Of a DNA stretch of 64,000 nucleotides, positions 44,065 to 54,940 are shown in pieces. Location: the NCBI RefSeq assembly GCF_030247195.1, contig NC_080671.1, forward strand, positions 200,860,897 to 200,924,896. The letters run 5' to 3'. The DNA is from Topomyia yanbarensis. Its lineage: Eukaryota > Arthropoda > Insecta > Diptera > Culicidae. Positions within the stretch are counted from its first letter, which is position 1. Every line of letters starts with the position of its first letter. The translations under genes and the position numbers were made by a program. The notes under the pieces are model-generated. The model saw nothing but the letters and a program-made list of their open reading frames with translations. It was not told where the DNA came from and ran no database searches.

Positions 44065-44470
44065 AGTTTAGAAGAGCGATAGTAGTTCGTATTCGACTAC
44101 TATCGCTCTCTCGCTTGCTCGTTTTCGGGCCATTTGTCTTTTCATTCTTTTCTGCTACTAATACTAGCATAATCAAAACGAATGTGCGTCTTCCCACCAT
44201 CCATTTAGTGAGCAGTGTTGCCAAACGCATTTTCAGTTTTTCATCAATAACATTTCAACAATATTTTCAAAGAATGCTGTAGATTCGAAAAAAAGAAAAA
44301 TAGTTGGTGATGGAAAAGAATTCCCAATTAGAATTTTTAACCATAATTATAACGAATCATTTGAAAATGTCACATGCAAACGTAATTTCGTTGCATATCA
44401 TTAGATTTGGATTAACGTCACAAGTGTAGTTACGACACTCCGGTTATGTCGCAGACATTACCCACCCATC
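44065..44470 (+). mobile_element. Half-foldback module without H3 (E2)
   Basis: Begins with a strong hairpin, GAGCGATAGTAGT...CTACTATCGCTC (44074-44108). It continues with an arm homologous to the H3 spacer arm (CTCGTTTTCGGGCC, AATCAAAACGAATGTGCG, GAGCAGTGTTGCC, CAATATTTTCAAAGAATG). It ends with the second 3'-terminator sequence at 44438-44470. No H3 sequence is present, so it resembles the empty symmetry centre of the H3 units. Confidence 0.6.
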
Positions 44471-44511
44471 TTTTAATGTAGAATATTTAATCTAGAAATC
44501 AGAATGTTCCA

Positions 44512-44751
44512 ATGGTCGTTTCAGGCGACTTCAACATAGATGTTTCAAAACAAGAGAATTTGAAATTTGTGCATTTTATGAATGAATGTCTCAAGCTTCG
44601 TTTGATCTCTGATCCATCACAAGCAACTACACTTGCAGGCACATGCATTGATCTTGTATTTGTCAAAAACGGCAATGCAGAAACCCGACGATATATTTCG
44701 TACTTTTCATATCACAGACCAATACTTTCTTTAATTGATCCAGTGGTTTAA
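44512..44751 (+). pseudogene. Endonuclease (EEP) domain fragment in E3, copy 1
   Basis: The frame reads VPMVVSGDFNIDVSKQENLK, then LISDPSQATTLAGTCIDLVF and YFSYHRPILS. GDFNID, T-x-x-GTCIDLVF and the terminal SYHRP correspond to the C-terminal half of an AP-like endonuclease fold (the usual SDHxP reads SYHRP). Upstream codons before the ATG continue the same frame (NQNVPM), so the domain is truncated at its N-terminus. Vertebrate Helentrons are known to carry a LINE-derived endonuclease at the 3' end of Rep/helicase. This may be an internal-deletion remnant of such a gene, or a separate LINE capture. Confidence 0.6.
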
Positions 44752-45065
44752 TTTCAAATGTAAACAACGCTTGAAAAATTATAACCGGTTGACGACCTAC
44801 ACCTACACCAATCATGTCAGAATCGCCTCCTGGACAACAGCTAAGCCCGGAAATAGTAAGAAGTTAGAAGCATCCAACGAGAATCGAAGCCAGCGCATCT
44901 CCCCCACCAAGGCCAACAACGCCAACAAAAACGGTCCTTTTCAGGACTACCATCATTTTTGTAAAGAATAATTTGAAATATTCCTCGCCCAAATCACCTT
45001 TTGTCCGAAAATTCCAATGAATATCAACATATTTGAAGAACGTGTTCCTTATGTATTCTACATCT

Positions 45066-45098
45066 CTCCGGTTATGTCGCAGACATTACCCACCCATC
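45066..45098 (+). terminator. Terminal 3' hairpin of the H3-bearing element, copy 1
   Basis: CTCCGGTTATGTCGCAGACA, then TTACCCACCCATC. The stem ATGTC/GACAT closes a GCA loop, and the element ends 12 bases later. By analogy to Helitron-class elements this hairpin is the likely transposition terminator. Other copies of the motif are at 44023-44055 and 44438-44470. Confidence 0.65.
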
Positions 45099-45305
45099 TT
45101 TTTTATTGATTGGACTTCCGGTTCCGGAGTTACGTGTTGAAGAGTGCAATCACACAGCAAATTCCCATATAAACTGAAATGAAAAATTTTCAAAATCAAA
45201 TTTGTATTTTTGATGCCAAATGGCTTTATAATGCATGAAACATCGAGATTTGATGTAAACTCGAAAAAAATAATGTTTGACATAAATTGATTTTTTTGGA
45301 CTTTG

Positions 45306-45706
45306 GTACATTTTTGCCTTTCTCATATAGAAAGGTTATGCAATCACTCTAAAAATCGTCAATCATACCGGCCCGGAGGGAGTATGCAGTGAGTGGTTGC
45401 TACTGTAAAATTAAAACTAGTTTAAAATTTCTTAACAAGTTAAAAATTTTCGGCAGGACCCGGACCTCCCGGATCTTACTATGTGATACTGAAACATCGC
45501 TTGAAACCAGCGGCGGTCAAGCGATGTTTCAGTATCACATAGTATCTCAAGATCGTGGCTGTCGATCCGTTGTACGTATGTGCAAATCGTACTGAACATG
45601 TAATATTCATTTCCACCATTGTATTGAACATAACCAGCCATGAAATCGTAGTCTGGACAAATGAGAAAAGCACAATTGCACCACTAGGTGGATTAAAACA
45701 GGTTTT
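45306..45706 (+). mobile_element. TGCCTTTCTC-bounded repeat containing a perfect hairpin
   Basis: Starts TTTTTGCCTTTCTCATATAG and ends with the near-inverse GAGAAAAGCACAATTGCACC plus the ACTAGGTGGATTAAAACAGG tail. Inside are a fragment of the 26964-type MITE (about 45405-45475) and a perfect 27-bp inverted repeat at 45478-45543. Confidence 0.55.
45478..45543. repeat. Perfect 27-bp inverted repeat with 12-base loop
   Basis: ACTATGTGATACTGAAACAT, then CGCTTGA, pairs without mismatch with its inverse ending at 45543; the loop is AACCAGCGGCGG. A transcript would form a pre-miRNA-sized hairpin. The perfect match suggests a recent origin. Confidence 0.85.
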
Positions 45707-46844
45707 TATTTTGGGAATGCGTCGAGTTGAGACGAAAACGTAATATGATTAATATCGAGGATAACACTTTCCGAATGTAGAGAGAAATTTATGAGAAATG
45801 ACGATTTCCATTCGACTTTAGCAGGTCCTGATCGATTTTGATGAGAATTTGATTTTTGTTGTATGACCAATTATATGTATAGGTCTAATGTTCAAAAACA
45901 GTAATTTAAGGTCAAGATAACATCATTTTGAAACCGCCAATTTCGGAGGTTTAGTATCTTCGATGAGTTTTACAAACGTTAAACAGCGCATCATTTGATA
46001 AAATAATTTTGGCGGTGTATCGTCCAAGAAGTATTTATGGTGAATTTTCTCAGGTTAATATTCATGACTACAATAAAGTCTCAACAAATTCGCTAAAAAC
46101 ACGAACTCTGTTACTATTTTCTGAAAAATTAATTCTGCATAATTTTAAAACTTCAAAAATTACGGTTTCGGAATTATGCCGTATGGACAGTAAGATCGAT
46201 TTTCACCAAACCCTCACCAATTGTAAAATTGGTATTGTAAAAAGAACTTAAGGGCGATACTTCAATGCTGATAGGTGGGACCGAAAAAGTAAACAATCGT
46301 CAAAGGGGCGATACTATCATTTTGTCAATTTCAATAGCAAACACAAATTTTAATTTAATAATTTCAAATACTTCATGAAGTTTTGGGTTTCGATCACTGA
46401 ATCATGCAATCTAGGATGTAAAAAACACAATAGTTGTTAAATAGGAAATAAAACCAAACCTGGAAATATTCACTGCTGATTTTCTTTGAATGGTGTCACT
46501 GCTAGTATCGCTTTTTTCCAGAAAAAGCGTTGATTTTTAGGTCTCAGTCGCGTTGGAAATTTGAGTAAAGTATAAACTTCATTCGGATTCAAAAAAAAAT
46601 TCGATTTTTTGGCTCAGTACAATATACATAACCCCTTTAGGAAAATTCAGTTTTCCCACCACAATGCATTGATTGAGGAATTTAGGTATTTTATTAACAG
46701 AGCATTAGCAATAATTCGTTTGTATGTATATTTTATGGGCCATTTTTTCGCTTTCCCATTGATTTGGTTTGAGATTTCTAGCACTGATGTTGTCCTATGC
46801 TGATTTGAGCGATTCTCTGAGTCCTGCCACTATCCCATGTAGTA

Positions 46845-47163
46845 GGGTGATGAGCCTATTTGCGCCATGTTTCAATTATCACCCTACCCATTTGAAGCCG
46901 TTGGTTAGAGCAGTGTCTGCCATTTTTGTTCAACGCATTGAGTCAAATGGTAGCGCAACAATAGGGGCATTCGATTCGAGTTTTCATTGTGCTCAAACAC
47001 GAGAATTTTACTGTTTTCAACGCATTTGTGTTATTATATTGGTTCTTAACAACGAAGCAAAGCGGTTGATGTCAATTTTTACGCATTTCATTGATTGTAA
47101 GGCAAGAAATTACCGAATTAATGAGGTACCTTGCTTAGTATGGTGGAAATAGGCTCATCACCC
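46845..47163. mobile_element. TA-flanked MITE, 319 bp, with a perfect 17-bp TIR
   Basis: GGGTGATGAGCCTATTT at the left end is exactly inverted at the right end, and the repeat continues imperfectly to about 25 bp. TA lies on both sides. The paralogous sequence at 30885-30900 (CATGTAGTATGTGTTATC) is the empty site with a single TA, which proves the boundaries. The structure fits a Tc1/mariner-type MITE. Confidence 0.88.
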
Positions 47164-47290
47164 TATGTGTTATCAAAAACATCGCGAAGCATCAAGTTTT
47201 AAATGTTCTCAAACGATATGATATCCGAAGAGAGTGATAGGAGTTATAAGAAAGTCTCATCACACTGTTAGGTGGATTAAAAGCGTTTTT

Positions 47291-47820
47291 CCTACACAAT
47301 ATTACAAAAGCTTATAAAACAACTTTCCCTAATAAGGTTGTAAAAATTTAAAAATATTTGAGAATTATTAATAGCTTTAGTAAACGGGGTAGTGACAATC
47401 GCTCCACAAAGCAGTTTATTTTTCATGACTTGCGGTGAGCACGATTTCTCGAATTGCTGAACTGAAAATTATGGAATAGAAGTTAGTTTTTAGAATTCTT
47501 TACAGATTTTACCCGACGAAAATCGCGCAAATGGCTCGGAATGAGACCCGCTGGTGCACTAAAACGATTTCGTTAGATTTTCAGAGCAGCACACAAGTGA
47601 CGGAAGGTTATCGAAAAGTTTCGTGGAAACAAAAATTCCAGTGATCATGATTTTCTTTAACCGGGTTTCGAGAGTTTTTTATTTGTTCTTTGGCATTAGG
47701 ATAAGCGATAATAATTCAAATTAAAGATACTACTGGGAAGTCACTTTTAGAAAAAGTCGATATCGAAGTAAACTTTGAGCTATGCAAGCATGCACTTCAG
47801 AGGTAGCGTGATATCAATCT
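47291..47820. other. Unassigned AT-rich sequence
   Basis: No open frame, RNA gene or repeat boundary that I can support. Confidence 0.3.
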
Positions 47821-48976
47821 CTGCATGTGTTATCAAAAACATCGCAAAACATAAAATTCTAAATATTCTCAATCGATATAATATCAGAAGAGAGTGATAA
47901 GAGTTATAAGAAATGTCTCATCACACTGTTAGGTGGATTAAAAACGTTTTGCCTTTCTCATATAAAGAAAGGCTATGCAATCACTGTAAAAATCGACTTT
48001 TTAACCGAGGCCCGGAGGGCCGAGTATCATACACCATTCGATTCAGTTCGTCGAGATCGGCAAATGTCTGTGTGTGTGTGTATGTATGTGTGTGTGTGTG
48101 TGTGTATGTGTGTGTGTGTATGTGTGTGTCATTTAAACTCACGCAATTTTCTCAGAGATGGCTGAACCGATTTTTGCAAACTTAGTTTCATCTGAAAGGT
48201 ATAACGCTCCCATAAGCTGCTATTGAATTTTTAGTTGATCCGACTTCCGGTTCCGGAGTTACGGGTTGAAGAGTGCGGTCACACAGCAAATTCCCATATA
48301 AACTGGTACCACCATATTGTTCAAATGATGTAAAACATATTAAAATTGATGTAACATTACTCTAGTTTGCGGGTCTGGATCACTAATGATTAATCAAAGC
48401 AGCTTTGACCACATTGGCCACCTATGACGGTTCATGACGCCCTCGGGGAACCCGCCAAGTTCCTAAGCTAATATCACACCCATTCCACAACGAAGTCTCT
48501 ACCGATTTTTACGAACTTAATTTCAAATGAAAGATACAGTAACGCCATTGACTGCTGCTGAATTTCATTCGGTTCTGACTCTTGCTTTCGGAGTTACAGG
48601 GGTGTTAGTAAGGATACACTGGAATTTCCCATATAAATCGGTACAATCGTAATACCTCAGAGGCTAAAAACTATTGAAATGGTCACCAAATTACTTCTAA
48701 TCGTAGATCTAGATCACTGATTGCCAATCAAACATTCTTTGAATATATTGTCCACTATCGACGATTTCGGAAGTCCGGAATTCCGGGCATATTCCACAAT
48801 TAAAGTCACATCGGTTCATCGGTGATGACTGAAGGATTTCTGACGCATCCTCCACACCCACTCTACTAAACCCCCATTCCCTACACGTTCAAACGCATTC
48901 CACCAACCTTTGCAAATTATAATTACATGAAGATAACATTGAACTCTTGCTTATTAAGCTAATTAAATATCATTCT
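47821..48976 (+). repeat. Family Z repeat, copy 3
   Basis: A tail fragment similar to 30900-31010 (47821-47945) is followed by a new head at 47950 (GCCTTTCTCATATAAAGAAA). Next come GAGGCCCGGAGGGCCGAGT, a TG/TATG run (48070-48130) and CAGAGATGGCTGAACCGAT. The CCGACTTCCGGTTCCGGAGT block is repeated in diverged form near 48575. Confidence 0.6.
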
Positions 48977-49838
48977 TTTGCCTTTCTTATATAGAAAGGT
49001 TATGCAATTGCTCCAAAAACCGACTTTCTAACCGAGGCCCGGAGGGCCGAGTCTCATATAACATTCGACTCAGTTCGCCGAGATCGCAAAATATCTGTGT
49101 GTATGTATGTGTGTATGTATGTATGTGTATGTGTGTATGTATGTGTGTGTATGTGCGGATTTGTTAACAAAATGTCCACATCGGTTACTCGGAGATGGCT
49201 GAACCGATTTTTACAAACTAAGATTCAAATGAAAGGTATAATATTCCCATAGGTTGCTATTGAATTTCATTTTCAACCGACATAATGTTCCGAATTACGA
49301 GTTGAAGAGTATGGTTACAAAACAAAATTTGTTGATTTTTCCAAATCGGTTTCTCGGAATTTTCTGAACCGATTTTGACAAACTTAATTTTAAATGAAAG
49401 GTCCATCAGCTGCTGTTGAATTTTGTGTGGATCCGAGTTCTGGTTCCTGAATTACAGGGTGATACGTACGATCACGCAGCAAATCCCGATTCTAACGAAT
49501 TCTGCGAAGAATGTAAAAAGGTGATTTTTTTTTCTAAAATGTAAACACAACTGTTGAATTTGTAGATCTAGGTCCCCAACAGTCATTCAAAGTCTCTTTG
49601 GCCACACTGGCCACCATCGACGGATCCGGAAGCATCCAAAGTCAGAATAACGGTTATATTGGTTTCTCGAAAATGGCTAGATTTGCTCAACTTAGTCTCA
49701 AATGAAAGGTGTTGCGTCCCCAGAAACTGATATTAAATTCCATCTCCATCCGACTTCCAGCACCGGAGTTACGGGTTGTGGAGGTCGATCACATAGAAAA
49801 CTCCGATTCAAACCGATACCGCGATGAATGCAAAAAAA
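48977..49838 (+). repeat. Family Z repeat, copy 4, left part
   Basis: Head TTTTGCCTTTCTTATATAG at 48976, then the GGCCCGGAGGGCC block, a TATG/TG run (49095-49155) and three diverged AATGGCTGAACCGAT-like modules. It is cut at the A7 tract by H3-bearing copy 2. The right part resumes at 55479-55625. Confidence 0.65.
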
Positions 49839-50185
49839 GATGGGTGGGTAATGTCTGCGACATAACCGGAGAGATGTAGAATACATAAGGAACACGTTCT
49901 TCAAATATGTTGATATTCATTGGAATTTTCGGACAAAAGGTGATTTGGGCGAGGAATATTTCAAATTATTCTTTACAAAAATGATGGTAGTCCTGAAAAG
50001 GACCGTTTTTGTTGGCGTTGTTGGCCTTGGTGGGGGAGATGCGCTGGCTTCGATTCTCGTTGGATGCTTCTAACTTCTTACTATTTCCGGGCTTAGCTGT
50101 TGTCCAGGAGGCGATTCTGACATGATTGGTGTAGGTGTAGGTCGTCAACCGGTTATAATTTTTCAAGCGTTGTTTACATTTGAAA

Positions 50186-50425
50186 TTAAACCACTGGATC
50201 AATTAAAGAAAGTATTGGTCTGTGATATGAAAAGTACGAAATATATCGTCGGGTTTCTGCATTGCCGTTTTTGACAAATACAAGATCAATGCATGTGCCT
50301 GCAAGTGTAGTTGCTTGTGATGGATCAGAGATCAAACGAAGCTTGAGACATTCATTCATAAAATGCACAAATTTCAAATTCTCTTGTTTTGAAACATCTA
50401 TGTTGAAGTCGCCTGAAACGACCAT
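50186..50425 (-). pseudogene. Endonuclease (EEP) domain fragment, copy 2
   Basis: Translates identically to the copy 1 fragment at 44512-44751. Confidence 0.6.
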
Positions 50426-51359
50426 TGGAACATTCTGATTTCTAGATTAAATATTCTACATTAAAAGATGGGTGGGTAATGTCTGCGACATAACCGGAGT
50501 GTCGTAACTACACTTGTGACGTTAATCCAAATCTAATGATATGCAACGAAATTACGTTTGCATGTGACATTTTCAAATGATTCGTTATAATTATGGTTAA
50601 AAATTCTAATTGGGAATTCTTTTCCATCACCAACTATTTTTCTTTTTTTCGAATCTACAGCATTCTTTGAAAATATTGTTGAAATGTTATTGATGAAAAA
50701 CTGAAAATGCGTTTGGCAACACTGCTCACTAAATGGATGGTGGGAAGACGCACATTCGTTTTGATTATGCTAGTATTAGTAGCAGAAAAGAATGAAAAGA
50801 CAAATGGCCCGAAAACGAGCAAGCGAGAGAGCGATAGTAGTCGAATACGAACTACTATCGCTCTTCTAAACTAAAAAAAAAGATGGGTGGGTAATGTCTG
50901 TGACATAACCGGAGCATCGTGACTTCACTTCGAGATGTTAATTTAAATCTAATGATTTATGCAGTTAATCAAAGGAGGCTGCCAAAAAGTTCGAATAAAA
51001 GCAAGCGACTAGTGTACTTTGCACGTTCTATATTTTATCAACACTAGAGAGAATCGATAAAATAATTCAAAGTGTAATAGCAACATGCAATTGTGGCAAC
51101 ACTGGCCATAGGATGGTGGGTGAACACGCACATTCGTTTTAGTTATGATGTATTAGCAGCAGAAAGGAATGGAAAAGCAGTGCGCGAAAACGAGCGAGAG
51201 GATAATTTAAATTCTCTTTCTATCCACATATCGTATTTCTAACCTACTTGCTGAAAATTGTTATACACCATAAAATGTAAATTTCAGTTTAACTCTTATT
51301 AGAACACAATTAATTGGTCCTGTAAAGAACCGTTTATTGTTTTATTGCGGGAGCATAAT

Positions 51360-51671
51360 TCAGACGCACTCCCCGCGGACACGGTGAGCTAGAAAGCACT
51401 ATTTTGCATTCTCGAACAAACCGACCAAGTAGGCATCGTTGTCTTCTCGGGGCATCATTACGACTGAGCTTTGTAAGCGTAGCTCAACTTTGCAGTCCTG
51501 CACAATCTCACGACCCAGACGCTGGAACGATAGCCTACTCTGTTGCCCTTTAGTTGGGGCGAAATTCTTGCAGGGCGACAGTTCCGATGAGTCACCAGTA
51601 GCTGGGGCACTTTTTCCGTCCGTCGCTATTGCCAACTGTTTTCCTTCGCTGGACTGGCTGCTTGCTAGTGC
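51360..51671 (-). pseudogene. Histone H3-derived pseudogene, copy 2 unit 4
   Basis: Mirror of 43266-43577, with the same amino-acid sequence. Stem-loop at 51316-51331. Confidence 0.85.
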
Positions 51672-52446
51672 TTGAACGAATACGAATGATGAGAAAAACC
51701 GAACGACCAATATTCATATATGAACACACGAGAAAGCACTACCATCGCTCGTTTTTGTGCCATTCCTGCGCCTTTCCTTTCCGTTCGGCTACCAATACTA
51801 GCATAACCAAAACGAATATTCTGTCTTTCCATCGCCTTCAATCTAGTGGCCAGTGCTAGCAAACTTGCATGTTCAGTTTTTCAATAACAACATTCAAACA
51901 ATATTTTCAAAGAATGTTGCAGATTTGAAAAGAAGGAAGGAAAAGATTTTCACAAATTTAAATTCTTTCGTGTTATTTGTTAGCGCTGATAAAGGCTATT
52001 TAGTTTGCTACTAGCAAGGAGCTGCACAAACAAATCGATTTATGCAGTTAATCAACGGAGGCTGCCAAGTTCGAATAAAAGCATGCGACTAGTGTACTTT
52101 GCACGTTCTACATTTTATCAATACTAGAGAGGATCAATAAAATAATTCAAATTGTAATAGCGACATGCAATTGTGGCAACACTGGTCATGAGATGGTGGG
52201 TGAACACGCACATTCGTTTTAGTTATGATGGTAGTAGCAGCAGAAAGGAATGGAAAAGCAGTGCACGAAAACGAGCGAGAGAGGATAATTTAAATTCTCT
52301 TTCTTTCTTTCCACACATCGTATTTCTAACCTACTTGCTGAAAATTGTTATACACCATAAAATGTAAATTTCAGTTTAACTCTTATTAGAACACAATTAA
52401 TTGGTCCTGTAAAGAACCGTTTATTGTTTTATTGCGGGAGCATAAT

Positions 52447-52758
52447 TCAGACGCACTCCCCGCGGACACGGTGAGCTAGAAAGCACTATTTTGCATTCTC
52501 GAACAAACCGACCAAGTAGGCATCGTTGTCTTCTCGGGGCATCATTACGACTGAGCTTTGTAAGCGTAGCTCGACTTTGCAGTCCTGCACAATCTCACGA
52601 CCCAGACGCTGGAACGATAGCCTACTCTGTTGCCCTTTAGTTGGGGCGAAATTCTTGCAGGGCGACAGTTCCGATGAGTCACCAGTAGCTGGGGCGCTTT
52701 TTCCGTCCGTCGCTATTGCCAACTGCTTTCCTTCGCTGGACTGGCTGCTTGCTAGTGC
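52447..52758 (-). pseudogene. Histone H3-derived pseudogene, copy 2 unit 3
   Basis: Mirror of 42179-42490. Stem-loop at 52403-52418. Confidence 0.85.
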
Positions 52759-53533
52759 TTGAACGAATACGAATGATGAGAAAAACCGAACGACCAATAT
52801 TCATATATGAACACACGAGAAAGCACTACTATCGCTCGTTTTTGTGCCATTCCTGCGCCTTTCCTTTCCGTTCGGCTACCAATACTAGCATAACCAAAAC
52901 GAATATTCTGTCTTTCCATCGCCTTCAATCTAGTGGCCAGTGCTAGCAAACTTGCATGTTCAGTTTTTCAATAACAACATTCAAACAATATTTTCAAAGA
53001 ATGTTGCAGATTTGAAAAGAAGGAAGGAAAAGATTTTCACAAATTTAAATTCTTTCGTGTTATTTGTTAGCGCTGATAAAGGCTATTTAGTTTGCTACTA
53101 GCAAGGAGCTGCACAAACAAATCGATTTATGCAGTTAATCAACGGAGGCTGCCAAGTTCGAATAAAAGCATGCGACTAGTGTACTTTGCACGTTCTACAT
53201 TTTATCAATACTAGAGAGGATCAATAAAATAATTCAAATTGTAATAGCGACATGCAATTGTGGCAACACTGGTCATGAGATGGTGGGTGAACACGCACAT
53301 TCGTTTTAGTTATGATGGTAGTAGCAGCAGAAAGGAATGGAAAAGCAGTGCACGAAAACGAGCGAGAGAGGATAATTTAAATTCTCTTTCTTTCTTTCCA
53401 CACATCGTATTTCTAACCTACTTGCTGAAAATTGTTATACACCATAAAATGTAAATTTCAGTTTAACTCTTATTAGAACACAATTAATTGGTCCTGTAAA
53501 GAACCGTTTATTGTTTTATTGCGGGAGCATAAT

Positions 53534-53845
53534 TCAGACGCACTCCCCGCGGACACGGTGAGCTAGAAAGCACTATTTTGCATTCTCGAACAAACCGACC
53601 AAGTAGGCATCGTTGTCTTCTCGGGGCATCATTACGACTGAGCTTTGTAAGCGTAGCTCGACTTTGCAGTCCTGCACAATCTCACGACCCAGACGCTGGA
53701 ACGATAGCCTACTCTGTTGCCCTTTAGTTGGGGCGAAATTCTTGCAGGGCGACAGTTCCGATGAGTCACCAGTAGCTGGGGCGCTTTTTCCGTCCGTCGC
53801 TATTGCCAACTGCTTTCCTTCGCTGGACTGGCTGCTTGCTAGTGC
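53534..53845 (-). pseudogene. Histone H3-derived pseudogene, copy 2 unit 2
   Basis: Mirror of 41092-41403. Stem-loop at 53490-53505. Confidence 0.85.
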
Positions 53846-54628
53846 TTGAACGAATACGAATGATGAGAAAAACCGAACGACCAATATTCATATATGAACA
53901 CACGAGAAAGCACTACTATCGCTCGTTTTTGTGCCATTCCTGCGCCTTTCCTTTCCGTTCGGCTACCAATACTAGCATAACCAAAACGAATATTCTGTCT
54001 TTCCATCGCCTTCAATCTAGTGGCCAGTGCTAGCAAACTTGCATGTTCAGTTTTTCAATAGCAACATTCAAACAATATTTTCAAAGAATGTTGCAGATTT
54101 GAAAAGAAGGAAGGAAAAGATTTTCACAAATTTAAATTCTTTCGTGTTATTTGTTAGCGCTGATAAAGGCTATTTAGTTTGCTACTAGCAAGGAGCTGCA
54201 CAAACAAATCGATTTATGCAGTTAATCAACGGAGGCTGCCAAAAAGTTCGAATAAAAGCATGCGACTAGTGTACTTTGCACGTTCTATATTTTATCAACA
54301 CTAGAGAGAATCGATAAAATAATTCAAAGTGTAATAGCAACATGCAATTGTGGCAACACTGGCCATAGGATGGTGGGTGAACACGCACATTCGTTTTAGT
54401 TATGATGGTAGTAGCAGCAGAAAGGAATAGAAAAGCAGTGCACGAAAACGAGCGAGAGAGGATAATTTAAATTCTCTTTCTTTCTTTCCACACATCGTAT
54501 TGCTTATATTGCTTTCTGAAAATTATTTGTTATGCACCATAAAATGTAAATTTCAGTTTAACTCTTATTAGAACACAATTAATTGGTCCTGTAAAGAACC
54601 GTTTATTGTTTTATTGCGGGAGCATAAT

Positions 54629-54940
54629 TCAGACGCACTCCCCGCGGACACGGTGAGCTAGAAAGCACTATTTTGCATTCTCGAACAAACCGACCAAGCA
54701 GGCATCGTTGTCTTCTCGGGGCATCATTACGACTGAGCTTTGTAAGCGTAGCTCGACTTTGCAGTCCTGCACAATCTCACGACCCAGACGCTGGAACGAT
54801 AGCCTACTCTGTTGCCCTTTAGTTGGGGCGAAATTCTTGCAGGGCGACAGTTCCAATGAGTCACCAGTAGCTGGGGCACTTTTTCCGTCCGTCGCTATTG
54901 CCAACTGCTTTCCTTCGCTGGACTGGCTGCTTGCTAGTGC
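54629..54940 (-). pseudogene. Histone H3-derived pseudogene, copy 2 unit 1
   Basis: Mirror of 39997-40308, with the same Leu-Glu and Cys variants. Stem-loop at 54585-54600. Confidence 0.85.

Larger units (their letters stand above)
39459..45098 (+). mobile_element. H3-bearing Helentron-like element, copy 1 (5,640 bp)
   Basis: The 5' terminus is AATGTAGAATACATTTAAGG, preceded by T6. The 3' end has the inverse of that repeat (CCTTATGTATTCTACAT at about 45047-45063) about 35 bp from the terminus. It is followed by CTCCGG, a hairpin ATGTC-GCA-GACAT (45074-45086), and the end ACCCACCCATC, then T6. A terminal repeat at one end paired with a subterminal one at the other, a 3' hairpin and insertion within T-tracts are features described for Helentron/Helitron2 and their non-autonomous derivatives. 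The cargo is four tandem H3 pseudogene units, a half-foldback module (44065-44470) and an endonuclease fragment (44512-44751). No Rep/helicase was found, so it is non-autonomous. Confidence 0.72.
44475..45098 (+). mobile_element. Short Helentron-like element E3 (624 bp) with its own terminal repeat
   Basis: Starts AATGTAGAATATTTAATC directly after the T-run of the second terminator. It ends with the subterminal inverse repeat TATGTATTCTACATC, the hairpin and CCCACCCATC. It therefore has both ends of a Helentron-like element, joined end to end with the preceding module. Confidence 0.62.
45099..47290 (+). repeat. Family Z repeat, copy 2, interrupted by a family Z-type element and a MITE
   Basis: Collinear with 29956-31010, starting ATTGATTGGACTTCCGG. 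It is broken at 45306-45706 by a short TTGCCTTTCTC-bounded element and at 46845-47163 by a TA-flanked MITE. It ends near TCATCACACTGTTAGGTGGA (47270). Confidence 0.65.

Noticed and set aside
39459..45098. A genuine functional histone cluster
   Set aside because: Only H3 is present. It lacks a start codon and has deletions and a premature stop. No H4, H2A, H2B or H1 was found in the spacers.
46769..47152. 127-codon plus-strand frame
   Set aside because: It spans the 46845-47163 MITE boundary, so it is an accidental frame.
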